Of a stretch of DNA of 64,000 nt, positions 20,802-30,056 are shown piece after piece; position 1 is the first letter of the stretch, and each line of letters opens with the position of its first letter. Under the pieces are notes generated by a model that was not told the origin of the DNA, ran no database searches, and worked only from the letters and a program-made list of their open reading frames with translations. This stretch comes from Algibacter luteus. GTDB taxonomy: Bacteria; Bacteroidota; Bacteroidia; Flavobacteriales; Flavobacteriaceae. The stretch is taken from the NCBI RefSeq assembly GCF_900141715.1, contig NZ_FQYK01000001.1, forward strand, positions 434,001 to 498,000, read 5' to 3'. The position numbers and the translations under genes are program-made.

Positions 20802-21418
20802 TATTTTCTAATAATTACATAAGCGTTTTTGTGACCAGGAACACATCCTTTAACCACAAGTAGATTCTTTTCAGCAACTACTTTTAAAACTCTTAAATTT
20901 TGAACTTTAACTGTGTCTCCACCCATTCTTCCTGCCATTTTCATTCCTTTGAAAACTCTTGCAGGATAAGATGCTGCACCAATAGATCCTGGCGCTCTTA
21001 AACGGTTATGCTGACCGTGAGTAGCTTGACCTACACCACCGAAACCATGACGTTTTACAACACCTTGAAATCCTTTTCCTTTAGATGTTCCTGCTACATC
21101 AACAAATTCACCTTCAGCGAAATGTTCAACAGTAATTGCATCTCCTAATTTGTACTCCTCATCAAAACCTTTGAATTCAACAACTTTGCGTTTTACAGAA
21201 GTACCCGCTTTTTTAGCATGACCTTGGTCTGCTTTTGTAGCGCTTTTTTCTGTCGCGTCATCGAAACCAAGTTGAACAGCCTCATAGCCATCCACTTCTT
21301 TAGTTCTGACTTGGGTAACGATACATGGTCCAGCTTCGATTACTGTACAAGGAATGTTCTTCCCGTTTTCGTCGAAAATGCTGGTCATACCGATTTTTTT
21401 TCCAATTAACCCAGACAT
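20801..21418 (-). CDS. rplC: 50S ribosomal protein L3
   Basis: L3 (205 residues) binds near the peptidyl-transferase centre. [20 protein letters not shown] and the segment [24 protein letters not shown] are diagnostic. It is the first gene after a 196-bp structured gap that contains a terminator-like hairpin following rpsJ. This makes L3 a likely first gene of a separately controlled S10-spc unit. Confidence 0.97.
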   Translation of the reverse strand: MSGLIGKKIGMTSIFDENGKNIPCTVIEAGPCIVTQVRTKEVDGYEAVQLGFDDATEKSATKADQGHAKKAGTSVKRKVVEFKGFDEEYKLGDAITVEHFAEGEFVDVAGTSKGKGFQGVVKRHGFGGVGQATHGQHNRLRAPGSIGAASYPARVFKGMKMAGRMGGDTVKVQNLRVLKVVAEKNLLVVKGCVPGHKNAYVIIRK

Positions 21419-21474
21419 ATTTATTTATTATTAATTATTACTATTTCGTTGAAACCTAATTCAACATTCTTATT

Positions 21475-21514
21475 TAAAAAATTTCAGGGACAAAATACCT
21501 TTCGTCCCTGAAAT
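21475..21514 (-). terminator. Terminator-like hairpin between rpsJ and rplC
   Basis: Perfect 11-bp arms atttcagggac (21481-21491) and gtccctgaaat (21504-21514) surround a 12-nt loop. On the minus strand the stem is followed by a run of Us (A-run at 21476-21481). It has the form of an intrinsic terminator or attenuator inside the ribosomal cluster. Confidence 0.7.
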
Positions 21515-21614
21515 GTATTTATCCGTTTTTCCCGCGACCGCATCGGTGGGACATTTTAATTTCTCTCAACGAGATCCCGAATTTGTTTCGGGATGTAAAT
21601 TAAAGCCTATATAC
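21515..21614 (-). promoter_or_regulatory. Structured rpsJ-rplC spacer upstream of the terminator hairpin
   Basis: This GC-richer stretch has a hairpin at 21574-21594 (atcccgaa/ttcgggat) and a smaller accg-cat-cggt hairpin near 21537-21547. Together with the downstream terminator-like stem it could act as an attenuator leader for rplC onward. It could equally be a dispersed palindrome inserted in a spacer. No ligand is assignable. Confidence 0.35.
21571..21594. repeat. GAGAT-type short palindrome
   Basis: The sequence gagat followed by cccgaa, a short loop and ttcgggat forms a compact hairpin. A second hairpin with the same gagat lead-in occurs at 56700-56724. It looks like a dispersed small palindromic repeat. 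Confidence 0.4.
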
Positions 21615-21920
21615 TTAAACTTTAATTTCCACTTCAACACCACTTGGTAATTCAAGTTTCATCAAGGCATCAATTGTTTTTGATGACGAAGAATAGATAT
21701 CTAATAATCTTTTATAAGAAGATAATTGAAACTGCTCTCTTGATTTCTTGTTTACGTGTGGAGAACGTAATACAGTGAAAATTTTCTTGTTTGTTGGTAA
21801 TGGAATTGGACCCGTTACAACAGCACCTGTACTTTTTACTGTTTTTACAATCTTATCAGCAGACTTGTCTACTAAATTATGATCATAAGATTTTAATTTT
21901 ATTCTGATTTTCTGACTCAT
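21615..21920 (-). CDS. rpsJ: 30S ribosomal protein S10
   Basis: S10 (101 residues) functions in the 30S head and, in other bacteria, in NusB-dependent antitermination. [25 protein letters not shown] and the segment [29 protein letters not shown] are diagnostic. It lies 11 bp after fusA with no tuf gene between, so it appears to be the last gene of the rpsL-rpsG-fusA-rpsJ unit. Confidence 0.98.
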   Translation of the reverse strand: MSQKIRIKLKSYDHNLVDKSADKIVKTVKSTGAVVTGPIPLPTNKKIFTVLRSPHVNKKSREQFQLSSYKRLLDIYSSSSKTIDALMKLELPSGVEVEIKV

Positions 21921-21931
21921 TTTCTTAAATT

Positions 21932-24058
21932 TTAAGCTTCAACACCTTTAGCTGCTTTAATAACTTCTTCAGAAATATTTGAAGGTGTTTCAGCATAATG
22001 TGAAAATTCCATAGTTGACGTTGCACGACCTGAAGATAATGTTCTTAATGTAGTAACATATCCAAACATCTCTGATAAAGGTACAGTAGCTTTTACAGTT
22101 TTTGCACCTGCTCTATCACCCATATCACTAACTTGACCACGACGACGGTTTAAGTCACCTACAATATCACCCATATTTTCTTCTGGAGTAATAACTTCAA
22201 GCTTCATGATTGGCTCCATGATAACCGCTTTTGCTGCTTTTGCTGAATTTTTAAATCCAAGTTTTGCAGCTAATTCGAACGATAATTGATCAGAATCCAC
22301 ATCGTGGTAAGATCCGTCTGTTAACGTTACTTTCATTGCATCAACTTCGTATCCTGCTAATGGTCCATTTACCATAGCCATTCTAAATCCTTTCTCGATT
22401 GAAGGGATAAATTCTTTAGGAACGTTTCCACCTTTAATCTCAGACACGAACTCTAAACCTGTTTTACCTTCTTCAGCAGGCTCCAATGTAAACACAATAT
22501 CAGCAAATTTACCACGTCCACCAGATTGTTTTTTGTAAACTTCTCTGTGTTCTGCACGTTGCGTAATTGCTTCTTTGTACTCTACTTGTGGCTGACCTTG
22601 GTTAACCTCTACCTTAAACTCACGCTTAAGACGGTCAACAATTATATCTAAGTGAAGCTCACCCATTCCAGAAATGATAGTCTGTCCTGACGCTTCGTCT
22701 GTTCTTGCCGTAAATGTTGGATCTTCTTCAGCTAATTTTGATAAAGCCATTCCCAACTTATCTACATCAGCTTTTGTTTTTGGCTCCACCGCAATACCGA
22801 TTACTGGATCAGGGAAGTCCATAGATTCTAAAACAATTGGATGTTTTTCATCAGACATGGTATCACCAGTTTTGATGTCTTTAAATCCTACTGCTGCACC
22901 TATATCTCCTGCTTCAATAAAATCGATAGCATTTTGCTTGTTAGAATGCATTTGATAGATACGAGAAATACGTTCTTTTTTACCTGAACGATTGTTCAAG
23001 ATATAAGATCCTGCATCTAAGCGACCAGAATACGCTCTAAAGAATGCTAAACGACCAACAAAAGGATCGGTAGCAATTTTAAATGCTAATGCCGCAAATG
23101 GATCAGTAGCACTTGGCTTACGAACTTCTTCTTTACCTGTGTCTGGATTCGTACCTATAATATTCTCTCTATCTAAAGGAGAAGGTAGGTAACGACAAAC
23201 AGCATCTAATAAGAATTGTACACCTTTGTTTTTGAAAGCAGAACCACATATCATTGGAATAATAGCCATATCCATAACAGCAGCTCTAAGTGCAGCGTGC
23301 ACTTCATCTTCTGTTATAGAATCTTCATCTTCCATGAATTTCTCTAAAAGATTTTCATCGTAAGTTGCTACTTCCTCAATTAGTAATGCTCTATATTTTT
23401 TAGCTTCAGCTTTAAGCTCTTCTGGAATTTCAATAACATCAAAAGTAGCCCCTTGAGTTTCATCATGCCATACTATCGCTCTATTCTTAACTAAATCTAT
23501 AATTCCTTTAAAATCTATTTCGTCACCAATGTTTAAAACAATTGGTACTGCATTAGATTTCAACATATCTTTTACCTGTTGACAAACCCCTAAGAAGTTT
23601 GACCCTTGACGGTCCATTTTATTAACGAAACCAATACGTGGTACTTTATAATTATCTGCAAGTCTCCAGTTCGTTTCAGATTGTGGCTCAACACCATCAA
23701 CTGCACTAAATAAGAATACTAAACCATCAAGTACACGTAAAGAACGGTTTACTTCAACCGTAAAATCAACGTGACCTGGAGTATCGATAATATTAAAATG
23801 ATAGTCTTGTGCATCTGCAGTAGGCTGACCATTTTCTATAGGAAACTTCCATTCGCAAGTTGTAGCAGCGGAAGTAATTGTAATACCTCTTTCTTGCTCT
23901 TGCTCCATCCAGTCCATTGTTGCAGCACCATCATGTACTTCACCAATTTTATGAGAAACTCCCGTATAATAAAGAATACGTTCTGTTGTAGTAGTTTTTC
24001 CTGCATCAATATGCGCAGCAATACCTATATTTCTTGTTAATTTTAAATCTCTTGCCAT
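21932..24058 (-). CDS. fusA: Elongation factor G
   Basis: EF-G (708 residues) is the GTPase that drives translocation and, with RRF, ribosome recycling. The G1 motif [19 protein letters not shown] begins near residue 15. [12 protein letters not shown] (G3) and NKMDRQG (G4) follow, and domains II-V are complete (ending [16 protein letters not shown]). It lies 3 bp after rpsG. tuf is not next to it, unlike in many other phyla. Confidence 0.98.
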   Translation of the reverse strand: MARDLKLTRNIGIAAHIDAGKTTTTERILYYTGVSHKIGEVHDGAATMDWMEQEQERGITITSAATTCEWKFPIENGQPTADAQDYHFNIIDTPGHVDFTVEVNRSLRVLDGLVFLFSAVDGVEPQSETNWRLADNYKVPRIGFVNKMDRQGSNFLGVCQQVKDMLKSNAVPIVLNIGDEIDFKGIIDLVKNRAIVWHDETQGATFDVIEIPEELKAEAKKYRALLIEEVATYDENLLEKFMEDEDSITEDEVHAALRAAVMDMAIIPMICGSAFKNKGVQFLLDAVCRYLPSPLDRENIIGTNPDTGKEEVRKPSATDPFAALAFKIATDPFVGRLAFFRAYSGRLDAGSYILNNRSGKKERISRIYQMHSNKQNAIDFIEAGDIGAAVGFKDIKTGDTMSDEKHPIVLESMDFPDPVIGIAVEPKTKADVDKLGMALSKLAEEDPTFTARTDEASGQTIISGMGELHLDIIVDRLKREFKVEVNQGQPQVEYKEAITQRAEHREVYKKQSGGRGKFADIVFTLEPAEEGKTGLEFVSEIKGGNVPKEFIPSIEKGFRMAMVNGPLAGYEVDAMKVTLTDGSYHDVDSDQLSFELAAKLGFKNSAKAAKAVIMEPIMKLEVITPEENMGDIVGDLNRRRGQVSDMGDRAGAKTVKATVPLSEMFGYVTTLRTLSSGRATSTMEFSHYAETPSNISEEVIKAAKGVEA

Positions 24059-24061
24059 TTC

Positions 24062-24538
24062 TTAAAATCTAAAGTGAGAGAATGCTTTATTTGCCTCTGC
24101 CATTTTGTGAGTATCTACTCTTTTCTTAACCGCTGCTCCTTCTTCTTTAGCTGCTGCTAAAATCTCTGAAGCTAAACGTAACGCCATAGATTTTTCGTTT
24201 CTTTTACGCGAATAGCTAATTAACCATTTCATCGCTGTTGAAACTTTACGATCTGGACGAATTTGCATAGGGATTTGGAACGTTGCACCACCAACACGAC
24301 GGCTACGTACTTCTACGTGAGGCATCACATTTGATAAAGCATCTTTCCAGATTTCTAATGCTGTTTTTTCTTCGTCAGTTTTTTTCGAATCTACAATATC
24401 AATTGCATCGTAGAATACTTTAAAGGCCACAGACTTCTTTCCGTCCCACATCATCATGTTCACGAAACGAGTTACTAACTGGTCGTTAAAACGTGGATCT
24501 GGTAAAAGCGGTCTCTTTTTTGCTGCTCTTTTTCTCAT
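24062..24538 (-). CDS. rpsG: 30S ribosomal protein S7
   Basis: S7 (158 residues) nucleates assembly of the 30S head. It shows [49 protein letters not shown] and a final [16 protein letters not shown]. Length is normal. The spacing to rpsL is 21 bp. Confidence 0.98.
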   Translation of the reverse strand: MRKRAAKKRPLLPDPRFNDQLVTRFVNMMMWDGKKSVAFKVFYDAIDIVDSKKTDEEKTALEIWKDALSNVMPHVEVRSRRVGGATFQIPMQIRPDRKVSTAMKWLISYSRKRNEKSMALRLASEILAAAKEEGAAVKKRVDTHKMAEANKAFSHFRF

Positions 24539-24559
24539 GTCTTCTTCTTAAAGTTTTAA

Positions 24560-24934
24560 TTACTTTTTAGGGCGTTTAGCACCATACTTAGATCTACGTT
24601 GCGTTCTACCTGAAACACCTGCTGTGTCTAAAGCACCACGTACAATGTGATATCTAACTCCTGGTAAATCTTTTACCCTTCCACCTCTAACCAATACTAT
24701 CGAGTGCTCTTGTAGATTGTGTCCTTCACCACCGATGTATGCATTAACCTCGTTTCCGTTTGTTAAACGAACCCTTGCTACCTTACGCATTGCTGAGTTA
24801 GGTTTTTTAGGAGTTGTTGTGTAAACACGAGTACACACACCACGTCTTTGCGGACAAGAATCTAAAGCAGCCGATTTACTCTTCTTGGTTATTTTGGCTC
24901 TTCCTTTTCTTACTAATTGCGAAATTGTTGGCAT
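24560..24934 (-). CDS. rpsL: 30S ribosomal protein S12
   Basis: S12 (124 residues) sits at the decoding centre. It shows [33 protein letters not shown] and [20 protein letters not shown]. Both lysines whose substitution gives streptomycin resistance in other bacteria (in PKKPNSA and GRVKDLPG) are wild type. It is the first gene of the whole cluster and has an excellent promoter 44 bp upstream. Confidence 0.98.
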   Translation of the reverse strand: MPTISQLVRKGRAKITKKSKSAALDSCPQRRGVCTRVYTTTPKKPNSAMRKVARVRLTNGNEVNAYIGGEGHNLQEHSIVLVRGGRVKDLPGVRYHIVRGALDTAGVSGRTQRRSKYGAKRPKK

Positions 24935-24959
24935 ATATATTATATATAAATTTTATTAT

Positions 24960-24973
24960 CCTCTTTTAAGAGG
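24960..24973. promoter_or_regulatory. Palindrome at the predicted rpsL transcript start
   Basis: The 14-bp perfect palindrome CCTCTTTTAAGAGG lies directly downstream of the rpsL -7 box, around the expected start of transcription. It may be an operator or a 5' RNA hairpin; nothing decides between them. Confidence 0.35.
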
Positions 24974-24977
24974 GCTG

Positions 24978-25008
24978 CAAAGGTAGAAATTAAAATTAAA
25001 ATTTCAAA
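24978..25008 (-). promoter_or_regulatory. Promoter of rpsL and the ribosomal cluster
   Basis: On the minus strand a TTTG (25005-25008) and TACCTTTG (24978-24985) are separated by 19 nt. Both match the Bacteroidota sigma-ABfr consensus TTTG-N19/20-TAnnTTTG exactly. Transcription should start near 24971, giving a leader of about 35-40 nt. Confidence 0.75.
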
Positions 25009-25111
25009 CCCTAATCGTTTAATTTTTAAGAGATTTGAAAAATAAAATCGTAAGCTATATTATTAGCCTATATTTTTCCGTTAGATTTACATCAAAATAA
25101 GTTTTAAAAAC

Positions 25112-26806
25112 GTGCAAAAAACTTTAAGAATAGTCCTTATTATATATATCTTTTTTTCTCAAGAAGGATTTTGCCAAAATTTAATACTAAATGTTAATGG
25201 TCAATCTGAAGATGAAACGGTTATAATTAGCAATCTCCAGTACCAAAAAACACATAAAGATTTTGAGTCTATAAGATTAGAAGTTGATTCTATTCAAAAC
25301 CAACTCTTCAAGATAGGTTATATCGAAAACAGGGCATCAAAAATCACTAGAATAAATGACTCGACATTTGTCACGAAAATAAACTTAAAGAATAGGTATG
25401 ATACCATTCATATATACTACAATAACGTTCAGATTGACCAAGTTACATTAAAAGCCCTATCAAAAGAAGTTAATGAAGATTACTTTGTTCTCAGTTTTAA
25501 TGAAGTAGCAAAGGCGCTTCGGTTTATTAATTCTGAAATTTCAAAAAAAGGACTTCCTTTTTCCAAAGTTAGTTTATCAAGCATTACAGCTAAAAATGCT
25601 ACTACATTAAAAGCTAACTTATTCATTGATGTTTCAAACAACAAAAGAACTATAAACAATATTGTGATTCGAGGCTACGATAAGTTTCCAAAATCCTACA
25701 TAAAGCACTTTTTAAAAATAAAGCCAAAACAGGTTTTTGATTTAAAAGCAATTAAAACCAAATCAGAACAACTTAACAACTTAAATTTCGCTAATGAAGT
25801 AAGACCTCCAGAAGTATTATTTTCTAAAGATTCCACAACCTTATATATGTACCTAGAGAAATCTAAAAGCAACAATTTTGATGGTTTTTTAGGTTTTGGT
25901 ACAAATGAAGACACAAACCAACTCGAATTTGATGGGTATTTGAATTTAATCCTAACTAATAATTTAAATTTTGGAGAATCTTTCCGATTACTTTACAAGA
26001 GTGACGAGAACGACCAAAAAACATTTGAAACGAATGCAACGCTTCCTTATTTATTTAACACTCCTATTGGAATTGATTTACAATTAAGAATATTTAAAAA
26101 AGATTCATCATTCACTACCGTTAATCAAGCGCTAAGACTTCATTATCAAATAAACTCCAAACATAAAATTTTGAGTGGTATAGTTTCAACTGAGTCAAAC
26201 AACCTTTTAAATGATAATTCATCCTTTGCTATTTCAGATTACAAAACACAACATTACACTATAGCTTATCAATTCTTAAAACGACAATCTAGCATTTTAC
26301 TTTTCCCTGTTAAAGAAAGCTTATATATTGAGGTAGGCATTGGAGAAAGAAAAACAACCACAACAAAAGAAAACCAATCACAATATAGCTTAGATGCATT
26401 AAAAATATTCGACTTAAATAAAACGAATAGTATTTTTATAAGAGCCAACGGATCTCATCTTAATTCTAAATCTTATTTTGAAAACGAATTATTAAGATTT
26501 GGAGGTATAAATTCTATTAGAGGTTTTGAAGAAAATAGTCTTTTTGCCAATTTATTTGGAGTTTTAAATACCGAATACCGATACACACTTAGTAATTCCT
26601 TATATATCCACTCTATTATCGACGCTGGTTACTTTGAAAATGAAGTATTAAAAACAAAAGAAAAACTTTTTGGCTACGGGTTTGGGTTTGGTATTCTTAC
26701 AAAAGCAGGACTATTAAAGTTTAACTATGCAAACGGCAAAAATGAGAATACGAGATTTAAACTGTCTAATTCCAAAATACATATCAGTTTAACTGCTAAT
26801 TTCTAG
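25112..26806 (+). CDS. Omp85/BamA-TamA-type outer membrane barrel protein
   Basis: This 564-residue exported protein starts at GTG (25112) and has a signal peptide ending GFCQ at about residue 22. Residues 30-240 look like POTRA-type repeats, including NIVIRGYDKFPKSYIKHFLKIKPKQVFDLKAI. The rest is a 16-strand-like barrel. RFGGINSIRGFEENS (about 468-482) resembles the conserved (V/I)RGF loop of Omp85 proteins, and the C-terminus ends in Phe. It is shorter than BamA, so it is more likely a TamA- or D15-like paralogue for insertion or secretion of an outer-membrane client. It is divergent from rpsL and 117 bp before the susC-like gene. Confidence 0.75.
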   Translation: MQKTLRIVLIIYIFFSQEGFCQNLILNVNGQSEDETVIISNLQYQKTHKDFESIRLEVDSIQNQLFKIGYIENRASKITRINDSTFVTKINLKNRYDTIHIYYNNVQIDQVTLKALSKEVNEDYFVLSFNEVAKALRFINSEISKKGLPFSKVSLSSITAKNATTLKANLFIDVSNNKRTINNIVIRGYDKFPKSYIKHFLKIKPKQVFDLKAIKTKSEQLNNLNFANEVRPPEVLFSKDSTTLYMYLEKSKSNNFDGFLGFGTNEDTNQLEFDGYLNLILTNNLNFGESFRLLYKSDENDQKTFETNATLPYLFNTPIGIDLQLRIFKKDSSFTTVNQALRLHYQINSKHKILSGIVSTESNNLLNDNSSFAISDYKTQHYTIAYQFLKRQSSILLFPVKESLYIEVGIGERKTTTTKENQSQYSLDALKIFDLNKTNSIFIRANGSHLNSKSYFENELLRFGGINSIRGFEENSLFANLFGVLNTEYRYTLSNSLYIHSIIDAGYFENEVLKTKEKLFGYGFGFGILTKAGLLKFNYANGKNENTRFKLSNSKIHISLTANF

Positions 26807-26865
26807 TGTCAAATTATCATTTTCTTAAAAATTGATGCTTTTTATCAAATTTTAACCATTATTTA

Positions 26866-26896
26866 TTGTTTTATTAACTTTATTTTATGATTTTTG
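26866..26896 (+). promoter_or_regulatory. Candidate promoter of the SusCD operon
   Basis: TTG (26866-26868) is followed after 20 nt by GATTTTTG (26889-26896), a one-mismatch fit to TAnnTTTG. It places the transcript start about 20 bp before the ATG at 26924 and overlaps the rejected upstream TTG start. Confidence 0.35.
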
Positions 26897-26923
26897 GCAT
26901 TGACTAATTCAAATAATTATAAA

Positions 26924-29900
26924 ATGAAAACAAAGTTTAGTGGAATTCTAACGCTATTACTAGCGTTTGTTGTGCAACTAACGTTTGCACAAGAAAAGAC
27001 AATTTCAGGTACTGTATCAGATGGATCTGGTTTACCGTTACCGGGAGCAACTGTCTTAGTAAAAGGTACTACTTCTGGTACATCAACAGATTTTGATGGT
27101 AAGTATACATTAAAAGCCAATACTGGGAGTACTCTGGTATTCAGTTTTGTGGGATATACTACCAAAGAAGTTGCAGTAGGTGCCTCAAACACAATTAACG
27201 TTACTTTAAATGAAGATGCCCAAGCATTAGAAGAGGTAGTAGTAACTGCCTTAGGTATAAAGCGAGATGAAAAAGCTTTAGGGTATTCTGTTCAAGGAAT
27301 TAAAGGTGATGGCTTAACCGAAGCAAGAGAAAGTAACATATCAAATGCTTTAAGTGGTAAAATTGCCGGTGTTCAAGTAACAGGAACCTCTGGTAGTGTT
27401 GGTGCTTCATCAAGAATTGTACTTAGGGGTAACTCTTCTATTACTGGTAACAACGAGCCGCTTTACGTAGTTGATGGTGTTCCTATCGATAACAGAAGTT
27501 TTGGTAACGCTGGTTCTGGTGGTGGAGTTGATTTACCAAATGGTGCTGCCGACATTAATCCAGACGACATTGAATCTGTTACTGTACTTAAAGGACCTAA
27601 TGCAGCTGCATTATATGGTTTACGTGCAGGTAATGGTGTAATTGTTATTACTACTAAAAGAGGAAATGGCGCGAAAAAATTTGGCGTATCTGTTAATACA
27701 AACGTAACATTCTCTAATCCTTTACTTTTACCTAGCTACCAAAATTCTTATGGACAAGGTGGTGATCCTACTTACTTCGAATTTGTTGATGGAGCAAGTG
27801 GTGGATCTGGTGATGGTGTAGATGAGAGTTGGGGACCACCTTTAGATGTTGGTCTTGAGTTTATCCAATGGAATTCACAATTAAACGGTGGAATCCCTTT
27901 ACCATGGAGATCTTACCCTGATAACGTTAAAAATTTCTTAGACACAGGAGTTAATATTTCTAATAACGTTTCATTTACTAATAATAATTTCAGATTATCT
28001 ATTGGTAATACAGATGAAAAAGGTATGGTTCCGAATACAGAACTTAAAAAAGTTACTGTAGGTTTAAGTGGATCTTTAGAAATTGGCGATCGCATGACAG
28101 TTGGAATGTCATTAAACTATTTTAATACTGATAGTGACAATTTACCAATCTCTGGATATAACAACGAAAATCCATTCCAACAATTTATTTGGTCTGCAAG
28201 ACAAGTTGATTTCCAAGAATTAAGAAACTGGAGAGATTTTCCTTTAGCTCCAGATGGAACTGCAGCAGCAGGAACGCCTTTAAACTGGAACCACAACTTC
28301 CAAAACAATCCATACTGGGTTCTTGAAACTAACAGAAATACTTTAGAAAAAGATCGTATCGTTGGAAACGTAGATGTATCTTACCAATTAACTGACTGGT
28401 TGTCATTTAATCAGAAATTAGGAATTGACTCTTACAGCCAACTTGAAACTCAAAGACAAGCCGTAGGAAGTAACAATGCTCAAAATGGTAGTTATTTTGA
28501 AATTCAAAGACGTTTTGAAGAGGTAAATGCAACATCTATTTTATCTGCAAATCAACCTATTAGTGAAGATATTGGTTTTTCTGCAAGTATTGGTTTTCAA
28601 CACATGAATAGACAATACAATTCTACTTCTGGATTCCTTCCAGGATTAGAGTTACCGAATTTATATAATCTTTCAAACTTACAAACAGGAGCAACTGCCG
28701 TATTAGGTAATCTTGAAAGAAACCAACAGATTAATAGTGTGTTCGGATACGGACAATTTTCTTTCAAAGAAATGATATTTGTTGATTTTACAGCGAGACA
28801 AGATTGGGCTAGTATTTTACCAGTTAAAAACAACTCATTCTTCTATCCTTCTGTAGCTGGTTCTATTTTATTATCAGAAATGTTTGATTTACAATCTGCA
28901 AAAATAGATTACTTAAAATTAAGAGGTGGTTGGTCTCAAGTAGGTAGTACAGGTGCTTTAGCTCCTTATAACATTATTTCTACTTTTGGATTAACTAATA
29001 CTGGTTTTGGTAACCAAGGATTCGTTCCTAACACGCAATTTAACCCTGAGTTAAAAGCTGAAACGGTAACTGGAATTGAGTTTGGTATTGATGCAAAATT
29101 ATTCTCAAACAGACTTCGTTTAAGTGCTACTTACTACGATCAGCAATCTGAGGATTTATTAGTTCCTATTCAAGTATCTTCGGCTACAGGTTCTACTTCA
29201 TCTTGGGATAACATTGCCGACATGAGTAACAAAGGTATCGAGCTTCAATTAGGAGGTACAATTATTGAATCTGAAGATTTCAGTTTTGATATTGATTTAA
29301 ACTTTGCGCAAAACGAAAACGAAGTTGTATCTTTAGGAGAATTAGATAGTTATGTACTTGGTGGACAATGGGGTGTTACACTTCAAGCAAGACCAGGTTT
29401 ACCTTATGGTGTAATAGTTGGTCGTGATTTTGAAAGAACTTCTGATGGTCAAGTTATTTATGAAGCTGGACTTCCTAAAATTGACGAATCACAACAAGTA
29501 CTTGGAGATATCGCGCCAGACTGGACAGGAGGTGCTAACTTCTCACTTAGATATAAAAACTTAAGCTTTTCAACGCTTATTGATGCTAAAATTGGTGGAG
29601 ATGTGCACAGTATGACATACGCATGGGGTAGATTTGCTGGTACTTTAGAAGAAACTTTAGTTGGCCGTGAAACAGGTTTAGTTGGAGATGGTGTAAGAGA
29701 AGATGGAAACGGAGGATATGTTCCTAACGACGTTGTTGTAGGCGCACAATCATTCAACCAAGCATCTTATAGTAACAGTATAGAATCAAGTTCAGTATTT
29801 GATGCTAGTTATGTTAAACTAAGACAAATAACTTTAGGTTATAGCGTACCTTCGAAAATGCTAAAGAATTCACCTTTTGAAGCAGTTAAATTTTCAATTG

Positions 29901-30049
29901 TAGGTAGAAACTTAGCACTTCTTTATAAGAAAGCGCCACATATTGATCCTGAAACAGGATTTAGTAGTGCAAACGGAGAACAAGGTCAAGAGTTTGGTCA
30001 ATACCCATCTGCAAGAACCGTTGGTTTTAACATAAACTTAAAATTCTAA
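26924..30049 (+). CDS. SusC/RagA-family TonB-linked outer membrane protein
   Basis: This 1041-residue TonB-dependent transporter forms the barrel of a SusCD nutrient importer. I place the start at the ATG at 26924, because MKTKFSGILTLLLAFVVQLTFAQ is a clean signal peptide; ten extra upstream codons would begin with TTG inside the promoter. A CarboxypepD_reg-like domain follows (about 24-100, ISGTVSDGSGLPLPGATVLV). Next come EEVVVTALG, and the plug with SNALSGKIAGVQVTG, VLRGNSSITGNNEPLYVVDGVPID. The barrel ends GFNINLKF. It is followed 7 bp later by its SusD partner. The ligand cannot be read from sequence; the nearby secreted protease hints at peptides. Confidence 0.93.
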   Translation: MKTKFSGILTLLLAFVVQLTFAQEKTISGTVSDGSGLPLPGATVLVKGTTSGTSTDFDGKYTLKANTGSTLVFSFVGYTTKEVAVGASNTINVTLNEDAQALEEVVVTALGIKRDEKALGYSVQGIKGDGLTEARESNISNALSGKIAGVQVTGTSGSVGASSRIVLRGNSSITGNNEPLYVVDGVPIDNRSFGNAGSGGGVDLPNGAADINPDDIESVTVLKGPNAAALYGLRAGNGVIVITTKRGNGAKKFGVSVNTNVTFSNPLLLPSYQNSYGQGGDPTYFEFVDGASGGSGDGVDESWGPPLDVGLEFIQWNSQLNGGIPLPWRSYPDNVKNFLDTGVNISNNVSFTNNNFRLSIGNTDEKGMVPNTELKKVTVGLSGSLEIGDRMTVGMSLNYFNTDSDNLPISGYNNENPFQQFIWSARQVDFQELRNWRDFPLAPDGTAAAGTPLNWNHNFQNNPYWVLETNRNTLEKDRIVGNVDVSYQLTDWLSFNQKLGIDSYSQLETQRQAVGSNNAQNGSYFEIQRRFEEVNATSILSANQPISEDIGFSASIGFQHMNRQYNSTSGFLPGLELPNLYNLSNLQTGATAVLGNLERNQQINSVFGYGQFSFKEMIFVDFTARQDWASILPVKNNSFFYPSVAGSILLSEMFDLQSAKIDYLKLRGGWSQVGSTGALAPYNIISTFGLTNTGFGNQGFVPNTQFNPELKAETVTGIEFGIDAKLFSNRLRLSATYYDQQSEDLLVPIQVSSATGSTSSWDNIADMSNKGIELQLGGTIIESEDFSFDIDLNFAQNENEVVSLGELDSYVLGGQWGVTLQARPGLPYGVIVGRDFERTSDGQVIYEAGLPKIDESQQVLGDIAPDWTGGANFSLRYKNLSFSTLIDAKIGGDVHSMTYAWGRFAGTLEETLVGRETGLVGDGVREDGNGGYVPNDVVVGAQSFNQASYSNSIESSSVFDASYVKLRQITLGYSVPSKMLKNSPFEAVKFSIVGRNLALLYKKAPHIDPETGFSSANGEQGQEFGQYPSARTVGFNINLKF

Positions 30050-30056
30050 AAAAATT

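Noticed and set aside
26894-26923. Ten extra codons at the start of the SusC gene
   Set aside because: They start with TTG within the probable promoter box and spoil the signal peptide; the ATG at 26924 is better.
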